A stretch of 64,000 nucleotides of DNA, from the NCBI RefSeq assembly GCF_900624995.1, contig NZ_UYXQ01000001.1, positions 248,001-312,000 of the forward strand, written 5' to 3'. Below, piece by piece: positions 17,938-26,355 of the stretch; positions within the stretch are counted from its first letter, which is position 1, and the number at the start of each line of letters is the position of its first letter. This DNA is from Pseudomonas antarctica (GTDB lineage: Bacteria > Pseudomonadota > Gammaproteobacteria > Pseudomonadales > Pseudomonadaceae). Both the position numbers and the translations under genes were made by a program. The notes below the pieces were generated by a model. It searched no databases and was not told where the DNA came from. It saw nothing but the letters and a program-made list of their open reading frames with translations.

Positions 17938-18582
17938 TTATGCGAGCCAATCCAGCGTCAGGATCAAGCGGCGTTCATCGGCCTTGAGTGCGGGCGAGCG
18001 GTGAATCAAACCATGGCCTTCATTGCCATGCCATTGGGTGCCCTTGAGCATCGCCACTTCGCCGCAGAGAATCTGCTCGATGCGCTCAGTGGGTTCCGCG
18101 TCCGGCTGGGCCAGTTTGCGGCGGTCCATCACGCCTTCGCGCAGCCACTGGCTGCCGACACCCGCGTAAGTAGTGATCAGCCGCACCGGCACGTGGTCAA
18201 CGTGAAAACGCGGGCACATGGCCTTGTCCAGCAGCCGCAAGCGCACGCCAATGCGCTTGGCGCCCAGCAAACAGGCAAACGCGCTGACCAGCCACGACAC
18301 ATCGGCGATAAAGCCGTCGTAGCCTTCAAGATCACGGCAACTGGATGCCAAGCCCTGCAAGTTCGGCACCGCATCCTCAGTATTGAGTTCAATCACCAAG
18401 GACTCGGCCAACGGCTCATTCAGCGCCACCAGCAAAGCACCGAACTCAGCGATATGCAGCGGCAACTGGCGTTGCCAAACCGCCAGGTTCACGCCGTCAT
18501 CGAGGACATCAGCCAGCGCCAGCGGGGTTTCACCACGGGCCTGGCGGATCACCGGGCGCAGCGCAATAACTGGGGCCAACAT
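17938..18582 (-). CDS. DUF1826 protein of the zinc-starvation operon
   Basis: 214 residues from ATG at 18582, which shares bases with the stop of the upstream GTPase gene (TAATG), implying translational coupling. The longer frame to 18633 would overlap further and is not needed. No signal peptide. Central conserved segments include RLRLLDKAMCPRFHVDHVPVR and the C-terminal GTQWHGNEGHGLIHRSP, with several His and Cys that could bind metal. DUF1826 genes are commonly seen next to COG0523 GTPases in Zur regulons. Biochemical function unknown. Confidence 0.82.
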   Translation of the reverse strand: MLAPVIALRPVIRQARGETPLALADVLDDGVNLAVWQRQLPLHIAEFGALLVALNEPLAESLVIELNTEDAVPNLQGLASSCRDLEGYDGFIADVSWLVSAFACLLGAKRIGVRLRLLDKAMCPRFHVDHVPVRLITTYAGVGSQWLREGVMDRRKLAQPDAEPTERIEQILCGEVAMLKGTQWHGNEGHGLIHRSPALKADERRLILTLDWLA

Positions 18583-19787
18583 TAGGCGACCTCCTCGAAC
18601 CAAGGGCCGAACGGGTCGGCCAACTGGCGCCAACCATCGGCACCCAAGGCCATCTCTTCATCGGTGAGCAAGCAGGTGTCCAACTCGGCGCGCATCTGGC
18701 TGAAGTCGATGTTTTGCCCGATAAACACGAGCTCCTGGCGGCAATCGCCAGTGCTCAGCTGCCAGTTGCCCATGATCGCCGCCACGCTGTCTTCGTCCTG
18801 GGGCCATTGGCTTTTCGGCACAAAGCGCCACCAGCGCCCGGCAAAACCATGGCGCATCAGGCCGCCGGCCTGAGACCAACTGCCCGCATCCTGATGCTTG
18901 CTCGCCAGCCAGAAAAACCCCTTGGAACGCAGCAGTTTGCCGTTCACCCACGGGCGGTCGATAAAGTCGAAAAAACGCTGTGGGTGAAACGGGCGGCGCG
19001 CGCGATAAGCCGTAGAGGCGATGCCGTACTCTTCGGTTTCCGGCACATGTTCACCGCGCAGTTCCTGCAACCAACCCGGTGCCTGGGCGGCACGTTCGAA
19101 GTCGAAGCGGCCGGTGTTGAGGATCTTGTTCAGCGGTACTTCGCCCATGACCATCGGGATGATTTGCGTCTGGGCGTTGAGGCGCTCGAGGATCGCCACC
19201 AATTCTTCGCGTTCGCGGCTGCTGATCAGGTCGATCTTGCTGATCAGGATCACGTCGGCGAACTCGATCTGCTCGATCAGCAGGTCGGTGATCGAACGTG
19301 CGTCCTCCTCACCCAAGGTTTCACCGCGTGAGGCCAGGCTTTCGGCGGCTTGGTAGTCGAGCAGGAAGTTCATGCCATCGACCACGGTGACCATGGTGTC
19401 CAGGCGCGCGATATCGGCCAGGCTTTGCTCGTTTTCGTCGCGAAAGGTGAAGGTTTCGGCCACGGGCAACGGCTCCGAAATACCGGTGGATTCGATCAAC
19501 AGGTAATCAAACCGACCTTCCTTGGCAAGTTTTCCGACTTCTTCCAGCAAGTCTTCGCGCAAGGTGCAGCAGATGCAGCCGTTGCTCATCTCCACCAGTT
19601 TTTCTTCGGAGCGGTTGAGAGTGACGTCGCGCTGCACCTCGCTGCCGTCGATGTTGATTTCGCTCATGTCATTAACGATCACTGCCACCCGCAGGTTGTC
19701 GCGGTTGCGCAGGACGTAATTGAGCAACGTGCTTTTACCGGCGCCGAGAAAGCCGGACAACACAGTAACGGGGAGACGATTGGGCAT
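18582..19787 (-). CDS. zigA: ZigA-type zinc metallochaperone GTPase (COG0523)
   Basis: 401 residues. Walker A is GFLGAGKST (about 12-20), the metal-binding CxCC lies in [13 protein letters not shown], the guanine motif SKID is present, and the CobW_C domain fills the last 100 residues with a conserved RSKGFFWLA. This is the YciC/ZigA subgroup, induced by zinc limitation and thought to pass zinc to client enzymes. It sits 27 bases downstream of dksA2 and overlaps the start of the DUF1826 gene, in the Zur-controlled leftward operon. Confidence 0.93.
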   Translation of the reverse strand: MPNRLPVTVLSGFLGAGKSTLLNYVLRNRDNLRVAVIVNDMSEINIDGSEVQRDVTLNRSEEKLVEMSNGCICCTLREDLLEEVGKLAKEGRFDYLLIESTGISEPLPVAETFTFRDENEQSLADIARLDTMVTVVDGMNFLLDYQAAESLASRGETLGEEDARSITDLLIEQIEFADVILISKIDLISSREREELVAILERLNAQTQIIPMVMGEVPLNKILNTGRFDFERAAQAPGWLQELRGEHVPETEEYGIASTAYRARRPFHPQRFFDFIDRPWVNGKLLRSKGFFWLASKHQDAGSWSQAGGLMRHGFAGRWWRFVPKSQWPQDEDSVAAIMGNWQLSTGDCRQELVFIGQNIDFSQMRAELDTCLLTDEEMALGADGWRQLADPFGPWFEEVA

Positions 19788-19814
19788 CAGGTATTCCTCA
19801 TCAGGGGTGGCCGG

Positions 19815-20219
19815 TCAAATCGCCCGTCGGTGGCGTTCGCGCAGCTCTTCACGTTCTTTGGCTTCGATACTCAGGGTCGCGGTGGGGCGCAGCAGCAGGC
19901 GTTTCAGGCCAATCGGGTCGCCGGTTTCACGGCACCAGCCGTACTCGCCACGAGCGAGCAATTCCAGCGCGTCGTCGATCTTGTCCAACAGCTTTTTTTC
20001 GCGCTCCAGCAGGCGCAGTTGCCATTGCCGCTGTTCTTCGGCGCTGCCCACATCCGCGGGGTCGCTGTTGGTTTCCTGCTCGCGTAGCACCACGAACTCG
20101 GCTTCGATGCGCGCCTGCAGTTCGTAGCGCTGGGCCAGCAGCAGTTGGCGGAAGAAACCTTGCTGAGCTTCATTCATATAGTCGGCGGGCGGTTGCGCCA
20201 GCAGGTCTTGTTCAGTCAT
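19815..20219 (-). CDS. dksA2: Zinc-independent DksA paralogue (DksA2)
   Basis: 134 residues with the coiled-coil N-terminus and globular end of DksA. The normal four-cysteine zinc finger is reduced: the first CxxC reads CRET and the second reads SIEA, leaving one Cys of four. This matches the characterised P. aeruginosa DksA2, which replaces DksA when zinc is scarce. It binds the RNA polymerase secondary channel and works with ppGpp. It is first in a leftward operon, with a perfect Zur-type palindrome 35 bases upstream of its start. Confidence 0.95.
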   Translation of the reverse strand: MTEQDLLAQPPADYMNEAQQGFFRQLLLAQRYELQARIEAEFVVLREQETNSDPADVGSAEEQRQWQLRLLEREKKLLDKIDDALELLARGEYGWCRETGDPIGLKRLLLRPTATLSIEAKEREELRERHRRAI

Positions 20220-20253
20220 GGAAAGCGGTTCACGGGTCAGGCTGTGCTTTTTA

Positions 20254-20268
20254 TGTTATAGTATAACA
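20254..20268. promoter_or_regulatory. Zur box 1 (dksA2 / small secreted protein)
   Basis: TGTTATA-G-TATAACA is a perfect palindrome with 7-base arms and matches the gamma-proteobacterial Zur consensus. It lies 35 bases before dksA2 and 80 before the rightward gene at 20348. Confidence 0.85.
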
Positions 20269-20347
20269 ATGCAAATAAGCCAATCCTCTCTTGCTCGTCA
20301 CGACGAAGGGCGCAATGCTTGAACACTTTCTTGCCCCGAGAAGCCCT

Positions 20348-20716
20348 ATGAAATACCTGGTGTGCGCCCTGTTGTTGGCGGTGGCAGGACCGGCCTGCGC
20401 CCAAGCGCCGAGCTTGTTGGCAAACTGCACGCGCAGCGCCAACCTGCTGGCCTGTGTGGACCCGTTGGGCAATGCCTATAGCGTGGCGACTGTAGGCAGC
20501 ACCACGTACTTGCGAGGTTTCGAGGTGATCGGCAAACGCTACTGGGCACAGACCAACAGCCGCTATGGGCAGCTGACGTTCTTTACCGGGTTGGCGTCCG
20601 ATGGTGAGGCGTGGGTCGGCTACTCGCGCCGCGTGGGCTGGACCACGATCAACCGGTTTTCCAGTTCAGGTGGCGCCAGCGCCAAATTCACCTGCAGCCG
20701 CCTTACCGGCTGTTAA
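20348..20716 (+). CDS. Small secreted protein of the zinc-starvation locus
   Basis: 122 residues from ATG at 20348; the frame to 20291 adds a non-conserved leader. A signal peptide (MKYLVCALLLAVAGPACA) precedes a mature domain of about 100 residues with Cys at the NCTRS, ACVDP and FTCSRLTGC positions, so two disulphides are plausible. I recognise no family beyond the corresponding small hypothetical gene between dksA2 and amiA in P. aeruginosa. Divergence from dksA2 across a Zur box suggests zinc-starvation induction. The 3' end overlaps the convergent amiA stop by 4 bases. Confidence 0.75.
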   Translation: MKYLVCALLLAVAGPACAQAPSLLANCTRSANLLACVDPLGNAYSVATVGSTTYLRGFEVIGKRYWAQTNSRYGQLTFFTGLASDGEAWVGYSRRVGWTTINRFSSSGGASAKFTCSRLTGC

Positions 20717-21924
20717 ACCTGGCCGTTCTTCTGCTCTTGAACCCAGGCCATGTAGCTGTTCATCGGTGGGTTCTTCTCGAAGTATTTTTTCAGGCCCTCG
20801 AACAGCCCATCCGCAACCGCCTGTTGATGGCGCGCCGTCACCAGCCGCTGGGCGTCCCGGGTATTGGAGATAAACCCGGTCTCGACCAGGATCGACGGCA
20901 CGTCTGGTGATTTGAGCACCGCGAAACCTGCTTGCTCCACGCGCTTCTGGTGCAGCGTGGTGATGCTTTGCAAGCTGCCCAACACCGAGCTGCCCAGTTG
21001 CAGGCTGGAGGCGATGGTGGCGTTCATCGACATGTCAAGAATCACCCCGGCCAACATCGGGTCCTTGTCCTTGAGATTGAGCAACGTGGTGGCGCCCAGC
21101 AAATCCGCGCCGTTTTCGCGCTGCGCCATGAAGCGCGCCGTGGCGGAGGTGGCGCCGCCTTCAGACAACGCATACACCGACGCCCCGGATGCTGTGAGCC
21201 GTGGCGCAGCATCGGCGTGCACCGAAATAAACATATCGGCCTTGTGCTGATGGGCGATGTCCACGCGCTTGCGCAGCGGCACGAAGAAGTCGTCGTTGCG
21301 CACCAGTTTCACGTCAAAGCCCTTCTCGCGCTTCAAACGTTTGGCCAGCAATTGGGCGATGGACAGCACCACGTCTTTCTCGCGCTGGCCCTTGGAGCCG
21401 ATCGCGCCCGGGTCCTTGCCGCCGTGGCCGGGGTCGACCACCACGATGATGTCGCGCTTGGGATGCGCTTTACCCACCGGCGCAATCAAGGGCGGCGGTT
21501 CGGCGGCGATTTGGCGCGGCGCGTGGGTAGCGTTGGTCAGGTCGAGTACCAGGCGATGGCCTTGGCCATCCTGCGGCGGCAACAAGAAGCTGTTGAGCTG
21601 CATCGGCGCGGCCAGGTCCAGCACGATACGCGTATCACCTTTGCCGAAATGCCCGGAACGGATCGAGGTAATCCCACTGTTCTTCAGCGCCAACTGCGAG
21701 AAATCACCGCTGAGCCCGGCGCCGCTCAGGTCGATGATCAAGCGTTCCGGCGCGGTCAGGGAAAAGGTTTTGTATTGCACTGGGCCACTGAGGTCGAACA
21801 CCAGCCGCAGTTTGTCGTCGGAGCGCCACAGGCGCGCATTACGAATCTGCGTGGCGAAGGCCCCCATTGGAAAAGTAAACAGAGGGCTGACCAGCAGCAG
21901 GTTGAGGAGCTGACGTCTGTGCAT
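20713..21924 (-). CDS. amiA: N-acetylmuramoyl-L-alanine amidase, AmiA/AmiC type
   Basis: 403 residues from ATG at 21924, giving MHRRQLLNLLL, a twin-arginine-like signal peptide ending AFA; longer starts (21963, 22005) put extra residues before it. An AMIN domain (about 28-130) is followed by an Amidase_3 catalytic domain with zinc-binding VVDPGHGGKDPG and SVHADAA, and the catalytic Glu in LVETGFISN. It cleaves the stem peptide from MurNAc in the periplasm. It is divergent from folE2 with a Zur box between them. A zinc-dependent amidase in a zinc-starvation locus is presumably induced to compensate for loss of activity. Confidence 0.92.
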   Translation of the reverse strand: MHRRQLLNLLLVSPLFTFPMGAFATQIRNARLWRSDDKLRLVFDLSGPVQYKTFSLTAPERLIIDLSGAGLSGDFSQLALKNSGITSIRSGHFGKGDTRIVLDLAAPMQLNSFLLPPQDGQGHRLVLDLTNATHAPRQIAAEPPPLIAPVGKAHPKRDIIVVVDPGHGGKDPGAIGSKGQREKDVVLSIAQLLAKRLKREKGFDVKLVRNDDFFVPLRKRVDIAHQHKADMFISVHADAAPRLTASGASVYALSEGGATSATARFMAQRENGADLLGATTLLNLKDKDPMLAGVILDMSMNATIASSLQLGSSVLGSLQSITTLHQKRVEQAGFAVLKSPDVPSILVETGFISNTRDAQRLVTARHQQAVADGLFEGLKKYFEKNPPMNSYMAWVQEQKNGQV

Positions 21925-22007
21925 GGCATATACCGCAAATGGAGGAGCGTCCCTGCTCGACATGACTGAATAAAGGCTGGAGCAGAAAAAGCATCGTCGA
22001 CTCAATA

Positions 22008-22020
22008 GTTATAATATAAC
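22008..22020. promoter_or_regulatory. Zur box 2 (amiA / folE2 operon)
   Basis: GTTATA-A-TATAAC is a perfect palindrome with 6-base arms, the Zur core. It lies 33 bases before folE2 and 84 before amiA, so one site could control both directions. Confidence 0.83.
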
Positions 22021-22052
22021 ATGTCTTTTTATTTCCAACGACGGACCTGCTC

Positions 22053-22949
22053 ATGAATGCGCTGACTCTGCCGGATATCGCCGCGCAGGCTTCACGCCAA
22101 GCCTTGCCGCTCGACTGGGTGGGCATGTGCGGCATCGCCTTGCCTATCCTCATCGACGGCCAACGCCTGGCTGCCACTGCCGATGCGGGCGTCAGCCTGG
22201 ACGACGGCGAGGCCCGTGGTATTCATATGTCTCGCCTGTACCTGGCCCTGGAAATGCTCGACCAGCAGCTTCTTACGCCTGCACTTCTGCGTAATGTACT
22301 GCAGCGCTTTCTTGAGAGTCATGAAGGTTTATCTAAGAACGCCTACCTGCGAATTCACACGGATTTGCTGCTAAAACGTCCGGCGCTGGTCAGCCCATTA
22401 GCAGGCTGGAAAGGCTACCCGGTGTGCATCGAGGCACGCCTGGAAAACCAAATGTTCCACGTGGAACTAAAAATTGACGTTACGTATTCCTCAACCTGCC
22501 CGTGCTCCGCTGCGCTCGCCAGGCAATTGATTCAGCAGCAATTTCTTCAAGATTTCGCCAACACGCCGCTACAACACGAGGATGTGCTGACCTGGCTCGG
22601 CAGCACCGACGGCATTGTCGCCACGCCGCACAGCCAACGCAGCAGCGCAGCGCTTTCCATCCAGCTGGACGCCAACCAGTCCACCTTACCGCTCACCGAC
22701 CTGATCGACGACGTCGAAGCCGCCCTCGGCACCGCCGTACAAACCGCGGTGAAACGTGCGGACGAACAAGCCTTCGCCCTGGCCAACGGGCAGAACCTGA
22801 TGTTCTGCGAAGACGCCGCTCGCCGCCTGAACCTCGCCTTGAAACGCTCGGATGCCGTCAAAGCCTTCCACCTGAAAGTGATCCATGCCGAAAGCCTGCA
22901 CGCGCACGATGCCGTGGCTGAAAGCCGCTGGACGAGAGACTCTGCATGA
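22053..22949 (+). CDS. folE2: GTP cyclohydrolase FolE2 (type IB)
   Basis: 298 residues, the COG1469 family. Diagnostic stretches are WVGMCGIALPI near the start, SKNAYLRIHTDL and the active-site STCPCSAALA. It makes 7,8-dihydroneopterin triphosphate from GTP for folate synthesis. Unlike FolE it does not strictly need zinc, which explains its place behind a Zur box. It is the first of seven rightward genes joined by overlaps or gaps of at most 11 bases. Confidence 0.95.
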   Translation: MNALTLPDIAAQASRQALPLDWVGMCGIALPILIDGQRLAATADAGVSLDDGEARGIHMSRLYLALEMLDQQLLTPALLRNVLQRFLESHEGLSKNAYLRIHTDLLLKRPALVSPLAGWKGYPVCIEARLENQMFHVELKIDVTYSSTCPCSAALARQLIQQQFLQDFANTPLQHEDVLTWLGSTDGIVATPHSQRSSAALSIQLDANQSTLPLTDLIDDVEAALGTAVQTAVKRADEQAFALANGQNLMFCEDAARRLNLALKRSDAVKAFHLKVIHAESLHAHDAVAESRWTRDSA

Positions 22950-23614
22950 TCACCTGTAACGCTTTGCGTTGGGGCGCACCTGGGCAACCACTCACTCCAG
23001 CGCTGGATTTGACCCTGGAAAAAGGCAGCCTAACCGGCATCATCGGCGCCAACGGCACCGGCAAAAGCAGCCTGCTCAAAGTCATCGCAGGCCTGCAAAA
23101 ACCGCTGGCGGGAAAAGTCAGCGTGGAGGTTCCACGCCGTAGAGGCCTGTCGTTCCTGCCACAGCAACAACACCTGGATCGCCAGTTCCCGATCAGTCTG
23201 CAGGAGTTGGTCGCCGCCGGTTTCTGGGGCACCCAGCTCACACCGCCACAACGCAACGAACGCCTCCAAGCCGTCTTGGAGGACTGGTGCCTAAGCGGCC
23301 TGGAACACCGCCCGCTGATGGCCTTATCCGGCGGCGAACTGCAACGCGCCCTGCTCGCCCGCATGAGCCTGGCCGAAGCGCCGGTGTTGTTGCTCGACGA
23401 ACCCCACGCCGCCCTCGACGAAGATGGCCAGGCGCTGTGCTGGAAACACATCCACGCCTGGCACGACCAAGGCCGCACGATCATCGTCGTCTGCCATGAC
23501 CTGGCATCTGTGCGCCACCACACCCAACACGTGGTGCAGATCAAAAGCACCGGCTGCGTGTTCGGCCCCAGCAAAGAACTGATCCGCCCGCAACCTCACA
23601 TGCAGGTGGCCTGA
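22946..23614 (+). CDS. Zinc-type ABC transporter ATPase (ZnuC-like)
   Basis: 222 residues, overlapping folE2 by 4 bases (ATGA). Walker A GANGTGKSS, signature LSGGELQRA and Walker B LLLDEPHAALDE are intact, so it should hydrolyse ATP. It pairs with the following permease and binding protein as a cluster-A1 metal importer. It is a second system, apart from the main znu genes expected elsewhere in the genome. Co-transcription behind Zur box 2 points to zinc; manganese is less likely. Confidence 0.92.
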   Translation: MITCNALRWGAPGQPLTPALDLTLEKGSLTGIIGANGTGKSSLLKVIAGLQKPLAGKVSVEVPRRRGLSFLPQQQHLDRQFPISLQELVAAGFWGTQLTPPQRNERLQAVLEDWCLSGLEHRPLMALSGGELQRALLARMSLAEAPVLLLDEPHAALDEDGQALCWKHIHAWHDQGRTIIVVCHDLASVRHHTQHVVQIKSTGCVFGPSKELIRPQPHMQVA

Positions 23615-24480
23615 TGCACTTCGCCGCCCACTTATGGATGCCTTTTTTCGACTTCGTATTCATGCGCCGCGCGCTGATCGGCGGGCTGGTGCTCGCCTGC
23701 AGCACCGCGCCACTGGGTGTGTTTCTGATCCTGCGGCGCATGAGTCTGATCGGTGACGCCGTCGCCCACGGCATTCTGCCTGGCGCCGCATTGGGCTTCT
23801 GGTTTGCCGGCCTCAGCCTGCCCGCGCTGACCATCGGCGGGCTCGGCGCGGGCCTGAGCATGGCCGGTTTGTCCGCCTGGATCACCCGCCGCACCGGCCT
23901 GCGCGAAGACGCCAGCCTCGCGGCGATCTACCCCATCTCGCTGGCCGCCGGTGTGCTGATCCTCGGCCTCGCCGGTAAGCGCCTGGACCTGCTGCACCTG
24001 CTGTTCGGCTCAGCCCTGGCGGTGGATGAAACCACCCTCACCGGCATGCTTTGGGTCTCCGGTTTCAGCCTGATCGCCATGGCGCTGATCTACAAACCGC
24101 TGCTGCTGGACACCCTCGACCCGCTGTTCCTGCAAACCGTCAGCCGTCTCGGCCCGATCGCGCACGGGTTGTTCCTGACCTTGGTGGTGCTGAATCTGGT
24201 GATTGGTTTCCAGGCCATCGGCGCGTTGATGGTGGTGGGTTTGATGATGTTGCCGGCGATTGCTTCACGCTTCTGGAGCCGGCGCCTGCCGGTGTTGATC
24301 GCGGTATCGGCGGTGCTGGGATGCCTGTCGGTGTGGTTCGGTTTGTTGCTGTCGTTCTACTACTCGCTGCCCAGCGGCCCGGCCATCGTGCTGGTGGCTG
24401 GCGGTGGGTATTTGCTGTCCGTGATCTTCGGTCCGGTGCACGGCTTGCTGCGCCGCCCGCCCTTGCTTACATCCCAATGA
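23614..24480 (+). CDS. Zinc-type ABC transporter permease (ZnuB-like)
   Basis: 288 residues with about eight membrane segments and the ABC-3 family core. It begins with PFFDFVFMRRALIGGLVLAC and includes RRMSLIGDAVAHGILPG, the coupling region typical of metal permeases of this class. Its ATG shares one base with the stop of the ATPase gene. It forms the inner-membrane channel of the importer. Confidence 0.93.
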   Translation: MHFAAHLWMPFFDFVFMRRALIGGLVLACSTAPLGVFLILRRMSLIGDAVAHGILPGAALGFWFAGLSLPALTIGGLGAGLSMAGLSAWITRRTGLREDASLAAIYPISLAAGVLILGLAGKRLDLLHLLFGSALAVDETTLTGMLWVSGFSLIAMALIYKPLLLDTLDPLFLQTVSRLGPIAHGLFLTLVVLNLVIGFQAIGALMVVGLMMLPAIASRFWSRRLPVLIAVSAVLGCLSVWFGLLLSFYYSLPSGPAIVLVAGGGYLLSVIFGPVHGLLRRPPLLTSQ

Positions 24481-24491
24481 GGTGTTTCCCG

Positions 24492-25370
24492 ATGCGCGCT
24501 CTACTCGTGCTGTTCAGCCTGCTGCTGCCCTTGTCGATGGCCCAGGCCGCCGACAAACTCCAAGTGGTTACCAGCTTCAGTATTCTCGATGACATTACCC
24601 ACCAGATCGGTGGCGACCACATCCAAATCAGCAACATGGTTGGCCCGGACGCCGACGCCCACACCTACGAACCCACGCCGGATGACGCCAAAGCGCTGCT
24701 CAAGGCCAAGCTCATCATCAAGAACGGCCTGGGCTTCGAACCCTGGCTGGACCGCCTGGTGACCAGCACCGAAACCAAAGCCACGGTCGTGACCGCCAGC
24801 AAGGGCGTGATCTCCCACACCATGGACGAAGACGGCGAAACCATCCCCGACCCGCACGCCTGGCATAACTTGGCCAACGCCGAAATCTATGTGAATAACA
24901 TCACCAAGGCGTTGATTGCAGCCGACCCAGCCAACACGGCCGACTACCAGCGCAACAGCCAAACCTACCTGAAAGAAATCTACCGCCTGCTGGCCGAAGC
25001 CAAGACCAAGTTCGGCGCGCTGCCACCGGGCAACCGTCGCATCGTCACCTCCCATGACGCCTTCGGTTACTTGGGCCAGGCCTATGGCATCCACTTCCTG
25101 GCGCCCCAAGGTCTGTCGACGGAACGTGAGCCGTCGGCCGCCGAAGTCGCTGCGCTGATCACTCAGATCCGCAAGGACAAGGTCAAAGCCGTGTTCATGG
25201 AAAACATCAAAGACTCGCGCCTGCTCAAGCAGATTGCTGACGAAAGCGGCGCGCAGATCGGCGGCACGTTGTACTCCGACGCCCTCGCCGCCGAAGGCCC
25301 GGCCAGCACCTTCACCGGGCTGTTCGAATACAACCTCAACACCCTGTGCGCCGCCCTGAGCAAGCCATGA
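24492..25370 (+). CDS. Zinc-type ABC transporter binding protein (ZnuA-like)
   Basis: 292 residues with signal peptide MRALLVLFSLLLPLSMAQA. Cluster-A1 metal ligands are visible as His in DADAHTYEPT, DPHAWHN and SHDAFGY. The His-rich loop typical of high-affinity ZnuA is absent; the corresponding segment SHTMDEDGETIPDPH has only isolated His. It collects metal in the periplasm for the ZnuC/ZnuB pair encoded upstream. ATG at 24492 follows GAGGTG at about 8 bases. Manganese binding cannot be excluded from sequence. Confidence 0.92.
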   Translation: MRALLVLFSLLLPLSMAQAADKLQVVTSFSILDDITHQIGGDHIQISNMVGPDADAHTYEPTPDDAKALLKAKLIIKNGLGFEPWLDRLVTSTETKATVVTASKGVISHTMDEDGETIPDPHAWHNLANAEIYVNNITKALIAADPANTADYQRNSQTYLKEIYRLLAEAKTKFGALPPGNRRIVTSHDAFGYLGQAYGIHFLAPQGLSTEREPSAAEVAALITQIRKDKVKAVFMENIKDSRLLKQIADESGAQIGGTLYSDALAAEGPASTFTGLFEYNLNTLCAALSKP

Positions 25371-25795
25371 CCTTGAGCATGCTCGACCTGGAAGCGGCCG
25401 CCATCGGCAGCCGCTTTCCACTCGAACCGGTGCTCGACGCCCTGCCATGGAACAGCGATGGCCTGATTGCCGCCATCGCCCAGCAGCACGGCAGCGGCGA
25501 AGTGTTGATGCTGGCCTGGATGAACCGCCAGGCCCTCAGCGAAACCCTGGCCACCGGGCAGGTCTGCTACTGGTCGCGCTCGCGACGGCAGCTGTGGCGC
25601 AAAGGCGAACGCTCCGGCCACCGGCAACGACTGGTCGAGGCACGTTTGGACTGCGACGGCGACGCGGTACTGCTGATCGTCGACCAACAAGGCCCAGCCT
25701 GCCACACCGGCCGGCCGACCTGTTTCTACAACGCCATCGACGGCGCCTACGTTCATATCATCACCTCGCCCCTTAAAAAGGAGCCCACTGCATGA
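25367..25795 (+). CDS. Phosphoribosyl-AMP cyclohydrolase paralogue (HisI2)
   Basis: 142 residues, overlapping the upstream gene by 4 bases. HisI signatures: VLMLAWMN, CYWSRSRRQLWRKGE and ACHTGRPTCFY. The metal-binding Asp and Cys positions (LDCDGD, CHTGRPTC) all look conserved, so this copy does not appear zinc-free on sequence; it may have higher metal affinity or act by dosage. An N-terminal extension of about 30 residues precedes the usual start. It catalyses the third step of histidine synthesis. Its place in the Zur operon marks it as the stress isozyme. Confidence 0.88.
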   Translation: MTLSMLDLEAAAIGSRFPLEPVLDALPWNSDGLIAAIAQQHGSGEVLMLAWMNRQALSETLATGQVCYWSRSRRQLWRKGERSGHRQRLVEARLDCDGDAVLLIVDQQGPACHTGRPTCFYNAIDGAYVHIITSPLKKEPTA

Positions 25796-26352
25796 TCCGC
25801 AAGAACCCTTCCGGCGATCTGCCGGTGATTGCCGAGTCAGCCTACGTCGATAAAACCGCGATCATCTGCGGCAAGGTCGTCATCGGCGAGAACGTGTTCG
25901 TCGGCCCTTACGCCGTAATCCGCGCCGACGAAGTCGACGCCACCGGCGACATGGACCCGATCACCATCGGCGCCAATTCGAATATCCAGGACGGCGTGGT
26001 CATCCACTCCAAGTCCGGCGCGGCGGTGACGATCGGAGAGTTCACCTCCATCGCGCATCGCTCCATCGTCCACGGCCCGTGCACCGTTGGCGACCGCGTG
26101 TTTATCGGTTTCAACAGCGTGCTGTTCAACTGCGCCGTCGGTGATGGCTGCGTGGTTCGCCACAACTCGGTGGTCGATGGGCGCGACCTGCCCGCCGCCT
26201 TCTATGTACCTTCCACCACCCGCATCGGCCCTCACACCGACCTGTCGCAATTCCCGCCGGTGAGTGTCAGCGCTTCGGAGTTTTCCGAAGACGTGGCGCG
26301 CACCAACGTCGACCTGGTGCGTGGTTACAAAGCCCTGCAAAACGAGTTCTGA
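25792..26352 (+). CDS. Gamma-class carbonic anhydrase family protein
   Basis: 186 residues, overlapping the previous gene by 4 bases. It is a left-handed beta-helix of hexapeptide repeats, with the three metal-ligand His in VIHSKSG and AHRSIVHGP, as in the Cam enzyme. Gamma enzymes can use iron or cobalt, so replacing a zinc beta-carbonic anhydrase during zinc shortage is a sensible role. The alternative is a non-catalytic gamma-CA-like protein. Confidence 0.85.
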   Translation: MIRKNPSGDLPVIAESAYVDKTAIICGKVVIGENVFVGPYAVIRADEVDATGDMDPITIGANSNIQDGVVIHSKSGAAVTIGEFTSIAHRSIVHGPCTVGDRVFIGFNSVLFNCAVGDGCVVRHNSVVDGRDLPAAFYVPSTTRIGPHTDLSQFPPVSVSASEFSEDVARTNVDLVRGYKALQNEF

Positions 26353-26355
26353 ACC

